Shown: one piece after another, positions 36,175 through 46,600 of the stretch
How the letters are laid out: each line of letters begins with the position of its first letter
How positions within the stretch are numbered: the stretch's first letter is position 1
Assembly: GCF_001984715.1 (NCBI RefSeq)
Contig: NZ_MSPR01000004.1
Coordinates: 62,001-126,000 of the forward strand
DNA length: 64,000 nucleotides
Direction of reading: 5' to 3'
DNA from: Streptococcus azizii
Lineage (GTDB): Bacteria; Bacillota; Bacilli; Lactobacillales; Streptococcaceae
Made by a program: the position numbers and the translations under genes
The notes under the pieces: generated by a model
Told to the model about the DNA's origin: nothing
Database searches by the model: none
The model's input: the letters and a program-made list of their open reading frames with translations, nothing else

Positions 36175-37159
36175 TGAAGTGATTATTTATCGGACAGACG
36201 ATGGGAAATCAGCCATTGAACTTCATCTGGATAATGGCACTGTCTGGCTGACACAGATGGAACTAGCTGAGCTCTTTCAAACTAGTAAGCAAAACATTAG
36301 TAAGCACATCAAGGCTATTTTTAAGGATGGTGAATTAGAGGAAAGTTCAGTTGTCAACTATCAGTTGACAACTGCCGGTGATGGAAAAAACTATAAGACA
36401 GCCTCTTATAATTTGGATATGATTCTAGCCATTGGCTATCGAGTGCGTTCGCCGCGTGGGGTGCAATTTAGAATTTATGCCTCAACGGTTCTCAAGGAAT
36501 ACCTGATTAAGGGCTTTGCCATGGACGATAACCGCCTAAAAAATATAGGTGGCAGCTATTTCAAAGAACTGTTGGCACGTATCAGAGACATCCGTTCTAG
36601 TGAAAAAGTTTTTTATCGTCAAGTTTTGGATTTGTTTGCTACATCCAGTGACTACAGTGCCAACAGTCCTGAAGCGCAAGCCTTTTTTGCCACGGTGCAA
36701 AATAAGATGCACTATGCCATCCATCAGCATACCGCAAGTGAGTTGATTGTTGACCGTGTGGATAGTGAGAAGGCTTTTCTGGGTTTGACCACTTTTAAAG
36801 GAGAATTGCCGACCCTAAAAGAAGCGCAAGTGGCTAAGAACTATCTGGATGAAAAAGAACTGCGTGGGCTCAATCAGTTGGTGTCAGGATACTTAGACTT
36901 TGCTGAAAGACAGGCGGAGCGTGAAATCGTCATGACCATGAAAGATTGGATTACGCATGTCAATAGTATCTTGAAAGCCACAGGCGATCAAGTCTTAGAG
37001 GGGAGTGGCACGGTTTCTCGGGAGCAGATGTTAGACAAGGTGACGACAGAGTACCGCAAATACCAAGCTAAGACACTTAGCCAAGTCGAGAAAGACTATC
37101 TGGCTGAATTGAAAAACTTAGAACAGCTTGCCAAGAAGGGGGAGAGGAACCATGACTAA
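36167..37159 (+). CDS. RhuM family protein inside the type I R-M operon
   Basis: 330 aa. The N-terminal [31 protein letters not shown] looks like a winged-helix DNA-binding region, and [37 protein letters not shown] is the RhuM-family signature; the C-terminus is helical. It overlaps hsdM by 8 bp and hsdS by 8 bp, so it is a built-in operon member, not a stray insertion. RhuM was first named in a Salmonella pathogenicity island; its biochemical role is unknown. Possible jobs are control of the R-M operon or an accessory defence part. Confidence 0.9.
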   Translation: MANEVIIYRTDDGKSAIELHLDNGTVWLTQMELAELFQTSKQNISKHIKAIFKDGELEESSVVNYQLTTAGDGKNYKTASYNLDMILAIGYRVRSPRGVQFRIYASTVLKEYLIKGFAMDDNRLKNIGGSYFKELLARIRDIRSSEKVFYRQVLDLFATSSDYSANSPEAQAFFATVQNKMHYAIHQHTASELIVDRVDSEKAFLGLTTFKGELPTLKEAQVAKNYLDEKELRGLNQLVSGYLDFAERQAEREIVMTMKDWITHVNSILKATGDQVLEGSGTVSREQMLDKVTTEYRKYQAKTLSQVEKDYLAELKNLEQLAKKGERNHD

Positions 37160-38381
37160 GATTGAAGAGATGCTGGCAGAACACTGCCCTAATGGTGTAG
37201 AATGGAAAGAGTTAGGGGAAGTGTGTGAATTAAAGAATGGTTATACGCCTTCAAAAGCTAAGGTAGAATTTTGGAAAAATGGAAGTGTACCATGGTTTCG
37301 ACTAGAAGACATTAGGAAAAATGGTCGAGTTCTTTCTGATGCTATACAACATGTCACTGATGCTGCTATTAAAAATGGAAAAATATTTCCAGCCAAGTCA
37401 GTTATTGTTTCAACAACTGCAACGATTGGAGAAGTTGCTCTCATAATGGTTCCATTTTTATGCAACCAACAGATTACAGCGGTCATTCCTAAGGCTTTAT
37501 ATAAAAAGACTTTGGATATTAAATTTTTATTTTACTATATGCAGATTCTTAGTGATGATATGAAGAAAGGGGTAAGTGAGGGGAGTTTTCCAATAATTTC
37601 TTTATCAAAGATGAAAACTTTTCAAATCCCTCTCCCTCCTCTAAAAATTCAAGAAGAAATCGTGCAAATACTTGACAAATTCACAAAATATGTTACGGAA
37701 CTTACGGCGGAACTTACGTTCCGTAAACAGCAATATTCCTACTGTCGGGATAAGCTCCTCTCTTTTGAGGATGATGTCTATCAGGTGGAATGGAAGACAT
37801 TAGGGGAAGTTGGCAAAGTTTCGATGTGTAAGAGAATATTGAAAAATCAGACATCTGAAGTTGGAGAGATACCTTTTTATAAGATTGGTACATTTGGAAA
37901 AGAGGCTACAGCTTATATTTCGCGAGAGCTATTTGAAAACTATAAGGAAAAATTTTCTTATCCTAAATTAGGTGATATATTAATCTCCGCTTCAGGAACA
38001 ATCGGTAGGACGGTTGTTTTTAATGGTGAAGATTCATATTTTCAAGATTCTAACATTGTTTGGCTAGAGCACGATGAAAGTCAAGTTTTGAATCGTTACT
38101 TATTCTATTTTTATCAAATGAATCCTTGGCAAGTTTCAAACGGAGGTACAATTAGTAGACTTTACAATGGAAATATTGAAAAAACAAAAATTCCCCTCCC
38201 ACCTCTTCATATCCAATCTCGCATTGTTCAAGTCCTTGATAACTTTGACACGGTTTGTAATGATTTAAAAATCGGACTCCCCAAGGAGATCGCACTACGT
38301 CAAAAACAATATGAATTTTTTAGAGAAAAACTCTTGACATTCACCGCCGAAGGCGTGTATGCTGAGAGTAGAGTAGAGTAG
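37152..38381 (+). CDS. hsdS: Type I R-M specificity subunit
   Basis: 409 aa from the ATG at 37152, with GGGGAGAGG 5 bp upstream. Two target-recognition domains: TRD1 about residues 20-165 and TRD2 about 215-360. Each is followed by a conserved helical spacer (IPLPPLKIQEEIVQILDKFTKYV and IPLPPLHIQSRIVQVLDNFDTV). It ends with QKQYEFFREKLLTF, as normal. The two TRDs read half-sites of a split target that cannot be predicted here. Overlaps rhuM by 8 bp. Confidence 0.94.
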   Translation: MTKIEEMLAEHCPNGVEWKELGEVCELKNGYTPSKAKVEFWKNGSVPWFRLEDIRKNGRVLSDAIQHVTDAAIKNGKIFPAKSVIVSTTATIGEVALIMVPFLCNQQITAVIPKALYKKTLDIKFLFYYMQILSDDMKKGVSEGSFPIISLSKMKTFQIPLPPLKIQEEIVQILDKFTKYVTELTAELTFRKQQYSYCRDKLLSFEDDVYQVEWKTLGEVGKVSMCKRILKNQTSEVGEIPFYKIGTFGKEATAYISRELFENYKEKFSYPKLGDILISASGTIGRTVVFNGEDSYFQDSNIVWLEHDESQVLNRYLFYFYQMNPWQVSNGGTISRLYNGNIEKTKIPLPPLHIQSRIVQVLDNFDTVCNDLKIGLPKEIALRQKQYEFFREKLLTFTAEGVYAESRVE

Positions 38382-38386
38382 AGGAG

Positions 38387-39016
38387 TTGGGGCATTCCGA
38401 CTTCATCAGGCTCCTCCAATGGGTCTTTGGACCAATACGGGTGTCATTGGGAGCTATTTGCGACTTTACACGTGGTAATGGTCTCCAGAAGAAAGATTTT
38501 GTCGAGGAGGGCTATCCGGTTATTCATTATGGACAAATCTACACGCGTTATGGTTTTTCAACGAAAGAAACGATATCCTTTGCAGAAAAGACAGTTTTTG
38601 ACAAGTTGAAAAAGGCTCAACCGTACGATATTATCATGGCAACCACATCTGAAAATGTGGAAGATGTGGGAAAGGCGCTTGTATGGGAGGGTAGTAATGA
38701 AGTGGGGGTTGGAGGGCATTCTTGTGTTCTACATACTGAACAAAATCCCAAGTATTTAGCATATTATTTTACAACGAGGGATTTTCAAATTCAAAAAGAA
38801 AAATTAGTTGTAGGCACGAAGGTTATTGAATTTTATCCGAAAAATATTGAGAAAATAAGTATAATTCTTCCATCCCTTACTGAACAAGACCGTCTTGTCT
38901 CTATCCTCGATAAATTCGATACCTTAACATCTGATTTATCCCAGGGGTTGCCCAAGGAGATTGAGCAACGACAGAAGCAATATGAATATTTTAGGGATAG
39001 GCTATTGAGATTTTAG
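38387..39016 (+). CDS. Half-length hsdS (single target-recognition domain)
   Basis: 209 codons, or about 191 from a GTG at 38441. One TRD (CDFTRGNGLQKKDF onward) is followed by the conserved helix (SLTEQDRLVSILDKFDTL) and the tail QKQYEYFRDRLLRF. Only one TRD and one spacer are present, so it is half an HsdS. The TTG at 38387 touches the GAGGAG, and the GTG at 38441 has no ribosome site, so translation is doubtful. It could be a silent TRD cassette, a broken HsdS or a half-subunit that dimerises. It lies 5 bp after hsdS and 20 bp before the prrC-like gene. Confidence 0.8.
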   Translation: MGHSDFIRLLQWVFGPIRVSLGAICDFTRGNGLQKKDFVEEGYPVIHYGQIYTRYGFSTKETISFAEKTVFDKLKKAQPYDIIMATTSENVEDVGKALVWEGSNEVGVGGHSCVLHTEQNPKYLAYYFTTRDFQIQKEKLVVGTKVIEFYPKNIEKISIILPSLTEQDRLVSILDKFDTLTSDLSQGLPKEIEQRQKQYEYFRDRLLRF

Positions 39017-39036
39017 ATAATGGATAAGGAAATAGT

Positions 39037-40146
39037 ATGGGGAAAAAACTGGAAGAAATCGCTGAAGAGCTAAGGCAGTCCTCTAAAGCTGTACAGTTGA
39101 TTTATGCCTTTAATGGCACAGGGAAAACTAGGTTATCCAAGGCATTTGCTAAGTTGGTTCATGCAGAGGCCGAGGGTGATAGCCTTACGAGAGATAAGAT
39201 TCTTTATTACAATGCTTTTACAGAAGATTTGTTTTATTGGGATAACGACCTTGAAACGAATCAGGATTATCGGTTGAAGATACAGGCAAATTCTTTTATA
39301 TCATGGGTGATTGAAGAGCAAGGACAGGATCAGAATATTATTTCAAATTTTCAGCATTATACAGATGATAAGCTGAATCCTAGCTTTGACTTGGCGAACA
39401 ATCAGATTGTTTTTACCTTCCAAAGAGGAAATGAAGAAAGCCATGAGCAAGTAAAACTTTCTAAAGGTGAAGAGAGTAATTTTATATGGTCTATCTTTTA
39501 TACTTTGTTGGAGTTGGTGATTAATGAACGAAAAATTGTTGAGCCAGAGGAACGGAGTACTAGAGACTTTGATAATCTAGAATATATTTTTATTGATGAT
39601 CCTGTTTCATCTTTAGATGAAAATCATCTAATAGAAGTAGCTTCAAATTTAGCTGGTCTTATTAAGGAAAGTAATAATGAAAGGTTAGGATTGAAATTTA
39701 TTATTACAACCCATAATCCGTTGTTTTACAATGTCTTACATAATGAATTTGGAAATGCAGGCAAGCATAGATTGGAAAAGCTAGAAGATGGCACTTACCA
39801 ACTCCATACTCAGCGCAAAGACTCTCCTTTCGCCTACCATTTGTTTCTATGTGAGCAACTTACTCAAGCTATACAGAATAACAACATTCAAAAATTTCAT
39901 TTTAATTTTCTAAGAAATCTTTATGAAAAGACGTCTACCTTTTTGGGCTATAAGGATTGGAAAGAATTGTTTCCAGAGGGTTCAAATGACGGGGTTCGAA
40001 ACGCTTATAAAAAGAGGATTTTAGATTTTTCAAGTCACTCTAAACATTCTGCTGAAGAAGTTATAACTCTAAATGACCAGCATAAACAAATGCTAAAATA
40101 TCTTTTTGAAGATTTTATAGAACGATACCATTTTTATAAGGAGTAA
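39037..40146 (+). CDS. prrC: PrrC-like anticodon nuclease (ATPase-linked)
   Basis: 369 aa; E. coli PrrC has 396. The N-terminal ABC-type ATPase has Walker A FNGTGKT (25-31), an atypical signature LSKGEESN (141-148), Walker B and D-loop [11 protein letters not shown] (185-195), and H-loop His226 (ITTHN). The C-terminal part has [10 protein letters not shown] (262-271) and then RNLYE, giving Arg293 and Glu297 in the RxxxE spacing of the PrrC catalytic Arg320/Glu324, followed by FSSHSKHS (331-338) with the candidate catalytic His334 or His337. In the E. coli prr locus prrC lies between hsdS and hsdR, exactly as here. PrrC is held silent by the R-M complex and cleaves tRNA-Lys in the anticodon when a phage disables restriction. 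Activity here is inferred. Confidence 0.88.
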   Translation: MGKKLEEIAEELRQSSKAVQLIYAFNGTGKTRLSKAFAKLVHAEAEGDSLTRDKILYYNAFTEDLFYWDNDLETNQDYRLKIQANSFISWVIEEQGQDQNIISNFQHYTDDKLNPSFDLANNQIVFTFQRGNEESHEQVKLSKGEESNFIWSIFYTLLELVINERKIVEPEERSTRDFDNLEYIFIDDPVSSLDENHLIEVASNLAGLIKESNNERLGLKFIITTHNPLFYNVLHNEFGNAGKHRLEKLEDGTYQLHTQRKDSPFAYHLFLCEQLTQAIQNNNIQKFHFNFLRNLYEKTSTFLGYKDWKELFPEGSNDGVRNAYKKRILDFSSHSKHSAEEVITLNDQHKQMLKYLFEDFIERYHFYKE

Positions 40147-40148
40147 GC

Positions 40149-43100
40149 ATGTCTACCATCACTCAAACAGACCCGATTTTGGAGTCCAATCATTTTATTG
40201 TCTTAGAAAAGTACACCAAATCTGAACAGGCTGGGTCGTATCAGACGGAGGCTGATTTGGAGCGGGAGCTGATTGCTGATTTGCAGCAACAGGGCTATGA
40301 ATACCTCAATTATGTGACGACACCAGAGGCGCTCTTGCTGAATCTGAGAAAGCAATTAGAAAGGCTTAATGCTGTCAGTTTTTCGAATAGTGAGTGGCAG
40401 CGTTTTTTAGACGAATACCTGCATAAGCCTAGTGATAGCTTAATTGACCGTACTCGAAAACTTCACGATAATCATATCTACGACTTCATTTTTGATGACG
40501 GTCATATCGAAAATATCTATCTCTGGGATAAGAAAAAGATTAGTCGCAATACAGTACAGGTCATCAATCAGCTGAAGCAGACGGGGACTCATGCCAATCG
40601 CTATGATGTGACTTTGTTGGTCAATGGGTTACCCTTGGTACAAATTGAGCTGAAAAAGCGGGGAGTGGCCATTCGTGAGGCCTTTAACCAAGTACATCGT
40701 TATAGTAAAGAGAGCTTTAACGAAGAAAATTCCCTTTTCAAATATCTGCAGCTCTTTATCATTTCAAATGGGACAGATACCCGCTATTTTGCCAATACCA
40801 CCAAGCGAGAAAAGAATTCCTTTGACTTTACTATGAACTGGGCCTTGAAAAACAATGAGCCGATTAAGGATTTAAAAGACTTTACAGCCACCTTTTTGAG
40901 CAAGGAGACCCTGTTGAATATTCTCATCAACTATTCTGTATTTGATGTGAATGATACCCTTTTAATCATGCGTCCCTATCAGATTGCAGCAACAGAGCGA
41001 ATCATCTGGAAGATAAAATCCTCCATTGCGTCAAAGATTAAAAGTGGTCCTGAGACAGGTGGCTATATTTGGCATACCACAGGATCAGGCAAGACCTTGA
41101 CTAGTTTTAAGGCGGCAAGACTTGCAACGGAGATGGACGAGGTGGATAAGGTCTTCTTTGTGGTCGACCGTAAGGACCTGGATTACCAGACCATGAAAGA
41201 GTATCAGCGCTTTTCCCCAGACTCTGTCAATGGGTCAAATAGTACCGCTGGACTGAAGCGTAATATCGAAAAAGATGATAATAAGATTGTCGTGACGACC
41301 ATTCAGAAACTGAATAACTTTATGTCTAGCGAAGCGCAACATGAGATTTACAACAAGCAGGTGGTATTTATCTTTGATGAGTGCCATCGCTCTCAGTTTG
41401 GTGAGGCACAAAGACGCTTGAAACAAAAATTTAAGAAGTACTGTCAGTTTGGCTTCACGGGGACACCGATTTTCCCTGATAAATACGACAGTGATGGCAA
41501 GATTGTGCGAAAGGGAAACGCTATTTCAGCCTTTAATACGGCGTCTGTCTTTGGTCGTGAGCTGCACGCCTATGTCATTACCGATGCTATTCGTGACCAA
41601 AAGGTTTTGAAATTTAAGGTGGATTATAATGATGTCCGTCCCCGGTTCAAGTCGATTGAAACGGAGCAAGATTTGGAAAAATTATCCGCGGCAGAAAATA
41701 AAGAACTCTTGCGCCATCCGACACGGATTGCAGAGATTTCAACATATATTTTAGATCACTTTACTCAAAAGACACATAGGCAAAACGGCAAAGGCTTTAA
41801 CGCCATGTTTGCCGTGTCAAGTGTTGATGCGGCTAAGGATTACTACAAAGAATTGCAAGCTCAGCAAGCTGGGAAGGACAAGCCATTGAAGATTGCGACC
41901 ATTTTCTCCTATGCAGTAAATGGGGAGCAGGCTGCCATTGGAGAGATTGATGACGAGACGTTCAGTCCTACTGATCTGGAAGACATCGATAGCAAGGAAT
42001 TTTTGAGTGGAGCTATTTCTGACTATAATCAGCTTTTTCAGACTAATTTTAGTATCAATGGGAATGAGTTTCAAAACTATTACCGTGATTTGGCCAAGCG
42101 GGTTAAATCTGGGGAGGTAGACCTGCTGATTGTCGTTGGTATGTTTCTAACAGGTTTTGATGCGCCGACGCTGAATACCCTTTTTGTGGACAAAAACCTA
42201 CGCTATCATGGGCTTATTCAGGCTTTTTCACGGACCAATCGAATTTACAATGCGACTAAGACCTTTGGGAATATTGTGACCTTTCGTGATTTGGAGGAGG
42301 CAACGACAGAAGCCATTAAACTGTTCGGGAAGACGGAAACGGTAGATATTTTGCTGGAACGTTCTTATCAGGACTATATGAATGGTTATGTAGAAGCTGG
42401 AGAAGAGCAAAAAGGTTATTTAGCTGTTGTTCAAGAATTGCAAGAAAGGTTTCCAAATCCCTCTGAGATTGTCAAAGAAAGTGATAAGAAAGAGTTTGTG
42501 ACCTTATTTGGTCAGTTCTTACGCTTGGATAATATCTTGCAAAACTATGATGACTTTATGAGTTTGCAGGTCTTGCAAGAGCTAGATATGACGGATGTAG
42601 CAGCTGTGGAAATCTTTAAAGAACGTTTTCATCTAGATGATGAGACTCTAGCAGAATTCTCACAGCTCAATATCCCAAGTATGCGTGAGATTCAAGATTA
42701 TCGATCAGTCTATAATGATATCAAGTCCTGGTATGATAGTGAACGTCGCAATCAACAAGATGCTGAGTCTACTATTGATTGGGATTCAGTCGTTTTTGAA
42801 GTAGAGTTGCTGAAATCGCAGGAAATCAATTTGGATTACATTCTAGAGTTGATTTTTGAGACCAATCAAAAAGTGTCTGGTAAGGACCAAGTCATCGAAG
42901 AAGTCACACGAACCATCCGTGCAAGTCTAGGTCATCGGGCTAAGGAAGGGTTAATTGTTGATTTTATTCATGATAGTGATTTAGATAGTTTTGCCGATAA
43001 GTCAGATATTTTGGAACAATTTTATACATTTGCCCGTCAAAGGCAGAAAGAAGCAGTGGCTGACTTGATTGAGACAGAAGGATTGAACCAAGAAAGTGCC

Positions 43101-43280
43101 AAACGCTATATCCAAACCTCCCTCAAACATGAATATGCTAGTGAAAACGGGAATGCCCTTAATGAGGCGCTACCCAAGATGAGTCCACTTAACCCGCAAT
43201 ACCGTACCAAAAAGCAGACTGTTTTTGAAAAAATTGTTGACTTAGTTGAGACATTTAAGGGGATTGGCGGAGAAATTTAA
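40149..43280 (+). CDS. hsdR: Type I restriction endonuclease subunit
   Basis: ATP-dependent translocase and nuclease, 1043 aa. The N-terminal nuclease domain shows VQIELKKRG (residues 164-172, catalytic E-x-K). The SF2 helicase domain follows, with TTGSGKT (about 313-319), DECHRS (410-415) and QAFSRTNR (motif VI). The C-terminal helical part binds the methylase. It starts 2 bp after the prrC-like gene behind AAGGAG, so both are cotranscribed. The frame is intact, so the system could restrict DNA. Confidence 0.95.
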   Translation: MSTITQTDPILESNHFIVLEKYTKSEQAGSYQTEADLERELIADLQQQGYEYLNYVTTPEALLLNLRKQLERLNAVSFSNSEWQRFLDEYLHKPSDSLIDRTRKLHDNHIYDFIFDDGHIENIYLWDKKKISRNTVQVINQLKQTGTHANRYDVTLLVNGLPLVQIELKKRGVAIREAFNQVHRYSKESFNEENSLFKYLQLFIISNGTDTRYFANTTKREKNSFDFTMNWALKNNEPIKDLKDFTATFLSKETLLNILINYSVFDVNDTLLIMRPYQIAATERIIWKIKSSIASKIKSGPETGGYIWHTTGSGKTLTSFKAARLATEMDEVDKVFFVVDRKDLDYQTMKEYQRFSPDSVNGSNSTAGLKRNIEKDDNKIVVTTIQKLNNFMSSEAQHEIYNKQVVFIFDECHRSQFGEAQRRLKQKFKKYCQFGFTGTPIFPDKYDSDGKIVRKGNAISAFNTASVFGRELHAYVITDAIRDQKVLKFKVDYNDVRPRFKSIETEQDLEKLSAAENKELLRHPTRIAEISTYILDHFTQKTHRQNGKGFNAMFAVSSVDAAKDYYKELQAQQAGKDKPLKIATIFSYAVNGEQAAIGEIDDETFSPTDLEDIDSKEFLSGAISDYNQLFQTNFSINGNEFQNYYRDLAKRVKSGEVDLLIVVGMFLTGFDAPTLNTLFVDKNLRYHGLIQAFSRTNRIYNATKTFGNIVTFRDLEEATTEAIKLFGKTETVDILLERSYQDYMNGYVEAGEEQKGYLAVVQELQERFPNPSEIVKESDKKEFVTLFGQFLRLDNILQNYDDFMSLQVLQELDMTDVAAVEIFKERFHLDDETLAEFSQLNIPSMREIQDYRSVYNDIKSWYDSERRNQQDAESTIDWDSVVFEVELLKSQEINLDYILELIFETNQKVSGKDQVIEEVTRTIRASLGHRAKEGLIVDFIHDSDLDSFADKSDILEQFYTFARQRQKEAVADLIETEGLNQESAKRYIQTSLKHEYASENGNALNEALPKMSPLNPQYRTKKQTVFEKIVDLVETFKGIGGEI

Positions 43281-43642
43281 TCAATCACTCACAGAGTTTG
43301 GCTGGGTTCGTGAAATGAATGAAGGAGTGAAGCGTATCTACTCTGAGATGGAGTCTGCCTTTCTCCATGAACCTAATACTCAATAAAAATCAAAAGTAGA
43401 CTAGGAAACGAAGCCGAAGGTAGAACTAGCGTTCACCAAGGCAAGTTGACGAAGTATCCTTTTGATTTTTAAAGAGTATAACTTGCTTTCGGTTCGGTAC
43501 CCATTCACTCGCCCCTGTCTCCAACCATCAGTCGCTCCGTAGTGTTGCTCAGCGTTTTGCTGGGCATTTTTTTCACAAACTTGTTCACGGATGGGATAAT
43601 GTATGGTACAATAGCACTGAAGAATATTATGTGGGGGTGTTT
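43281..43642. other. Intergenic region with protease promoter
   Basis: Holds the MITE copy described separately (43376-43479). An extended -10 TGgTACAAT (hexamer 43607-43612) with weak TTCACG -35 (43584-43589) precedes the protease gene. No gene is supported. Confidence 0.5.
43376..43479. repeat. 104-bp MITE-like element, copy 2
   Basis: Same length and ends as 7051-7154 (ATACTCAATAAAAATCAAAA ... GAGTAT), with a handful of internal substitutions. Located between hsdR and the M26 protease. Confidence 0.8.
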
Positions 43643-46600
43643 ATGAAAATAGAAAAATGTAAGCGCTTTTCGTTGAGGAAGCTGTCTGTGGGCTTGGTGC
43701 CAGCTGTCATTGGATGTATGCTGGTGTCATTTCAGGCTAGTCCGGTATTGGCGAGTGAGCAAAAGACGCATACAGTAAACTATCAGTATGTAAGTGAAGA
43801 GGAGTTGACAGAGGAAGAAAAGCAACGAATTGTCAAAGAGTTGCCAAAGTTAGAACAGGAAGAAGAGGCGACCTATTACTTAATCTATCGACCAACGAAG
43901 GCTAGGGTGGCAACTATATTACCGTCTACAGGAAGTGATTATTCATTACTCCTTTCTTCGGCTGCAGTATTGTTCATGCTGGTAGGAGTTGCTGTTGGTA
44001 AAAATAGGCAAAGAAAAATAACCTCTGTGTTATTGGTCACTATTTTAGGGAGCTCTCTTCTGCCACCTAGTGCCCTTGCTCTCTCAAGCCATGCGCTGGC
44101 AAGCTATAACCAAACGCTATCCGTTAGCGACTCTGGACAGGCACCAACCCCGCTAGATATTCCGAATTATCACTATGTCGGGTACATCAAATCCAGCCCG
44201 TCACAGCACCCCCTACCGCCACTTGATGAGCCGCAACCAAGTCCTCAAGAGGAGGATAAGCGTCAAACCGCTTCGCAACTAGAGACGGTACCATTTGATA
44301 CAGTGTATGAATCAGATGATACGATGCCTTATGGGCAATTAAAAGAAGTGCAGGCGGGACAAAGCGGTGAAAAAACAATTACTACCTATGTAGATACGAC
44401 GGAAGTCATTAGTGAACGGCTCACAAAAGCGCCGATTCAGCGAGTAGTAGTGGTAGGGACACAGCCGTCTGTCACAAGAGAAGAGATTCCGTATCGTGAA
44501 CAACGGATAGAAGACGAGACCCTATCACAAGGACAGGAAGTGGTGGAACAGGCTGGTCGAAATGGAGTAAAAACGACCACCGTAACCTATGTACTGGATC
44601 AAGCAACAGGTCAAGTGACTCCGAACGACCCCGTAGTCACCGAGGAACCTGCCCTTGATCGAGTCGTCAAGGTGGGGACGAAAATCAACGCAATCGAAAC
44701 CCGAGTAGAGCTCCCGTTTACCACTCTGTACGAAGCGGATGATAGCCTATTACCTGGTCAAACCAGGGACTTACAAGTCGGACAAGTAGGAGAAAAAGTT
44801 GTTGCTAGACAAGCAGATACAAATGAGGTTCTCCATGAGACGGTCATTAAAGAACCTATCCATCATAGAGTCGCTGTTGGTGTAAAGCCGACTGTCACAA
44901 CAGAAGAAGTTCCCTATAACGAGCAGCGCATTGCAGATGATACCCTAGAACAGGGGCAAGAAGTGGTGGAACAGGTTGGTCAAAATGGGATAAAAACCAC
45001 CACTATTACCTATACGCTGGATCAAGCAACAGGTCAAGTGACGGCGAATGCTCCCCTAGTCACCGAGGTACCTGCTGTCGATAGAGTGGTGAAGGTGGGG
45101 AGTAAGGTAGGCGAAGTTGAAACGCGTACGATGCTACCATTTGAAACGGTCTATTCAGCTGATGAGACTCTGGATCTTGGTCAGACGGTAGAGGTAGAGG
45201 CTGGACAAGCAGGGGAAAAGCTAGTAGTTACGCAAGTAGGTACAGGCACCCTTATCCGTGAAACCATAACGATACTCCCCGTTACACGGCAGGTTGCAGT
45301 GGGAACGAAACCGACCGTCATCACAGAAGTTGTACCATACAGTGAGCGTCGAATAACGGATGATACCTTGGAACAAGGGCAGGAGGTTGTAGAGCAGCCT
45401 GGAGAAAATGGGACAAAAACGACTACGACAACCTATACAGTAGATGCACAGACAGGTCAAGTCATTGCAGGTAGTCCAACGATAGCTATCCAACCGGCAA
45501 GAGATAAGATTGTTAAAGTAGGCTCGAAGGTAAAACAGCCACCGACAATGACCGTGTCCACGCTCACTAAAAATGAAGATACTAGGTCGGTGTCCATGAC
45601 CTTTACCTTGAGTGATCCAAGTCAGACCTATCAATCGGCTAAGGTCAAGCTGTATAAGGGAGATGTCTTGGTTCGTGATATTGCGATTACAGATGTTCAT
45701 GCGCCGCTGACTATCGGAAATCTAGAGTATTTTACCCCCTACACCCTTAAAACAGAGCTTACCTACGATCTAGGAAGCGGTGCACAGAGCGATATTCAAC
45801 AATCGACCACCGTTGAACTAGAGTATAAGAAGATCGAATTTAGAGATATTAGCAGTGTTGAGTTGTATAAAAAGGTTGGTGATACCTATCAGTTACAGAC
45901 TGAGCCACATCTAAGGGAGGACAACCTTCAGACACACTTTATCAAAGTCTTATCCACCAGCGGCAAGCCCCTGTGGTTACCAATTACGACTAGTAGTGAA
46001 GAAGAAAAAAATGGCCTGCCTGTCTATAAGGTCCGCGTTGCCTTGCCAGAATTAGTCCAAGATGAGCAAGGAAGCTATCAGGATAACGCTGTATTTTATC
46101 TTCCTAAGTCTGCCAACAGGTCGGAGCGACTGAACCAGTATCGGGCGGACTACACTATGGTAGAAAACGCAAGGGCAGAGCGGACCATAGCCTACCATAA
46201 TACAGAAAAACTTCTGCCGTTTTATAATAAAGAGTACATTGTGCGCATGGGAAATCAGATCCTAGCTTCACAAAAATTGTATCAAACCAGTTTGCGTGAT
46301 GTTGTGCCAATGATCGATCATCAAGCAATTTTAGATATTCATACTCATAAGACGGCAATCAATCGCCTGCTGCTCCACTATGATGACAATACGATAGAAT
46401 ATCTGGACCTCGCCTACAAAGGGGACTTCAAAAATAATCGGATAGCAGAGTATAGTATTGTAGGAACTCCTCTACTATATACACCAGAGGTCTTGGTAGA
46501 TAGCTATTCAGAAGTCATTGATGCTGTGCTACCAACCCTATCAGCGATTGAATTGGACTCACAAGCAGTCCGTCAAACCTTGAAGATTCAAGAAAACGAT

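Noticed and set aside
37152-39016. Inversion-type phase-variable hsdS locus
   Set aside because: The two hsdS parts are in direct, not inverted, orientation and no site-specific recombinase is nearby; only a weaker cassette idea is kept.
34524-43280. Prophage or integrative element carrying the R-M genes
   Set aside because: No integrase, attachment-site repeats or phage genes were seen at either side; the operon sits between rpsI and a chromosomal-style protease gene.
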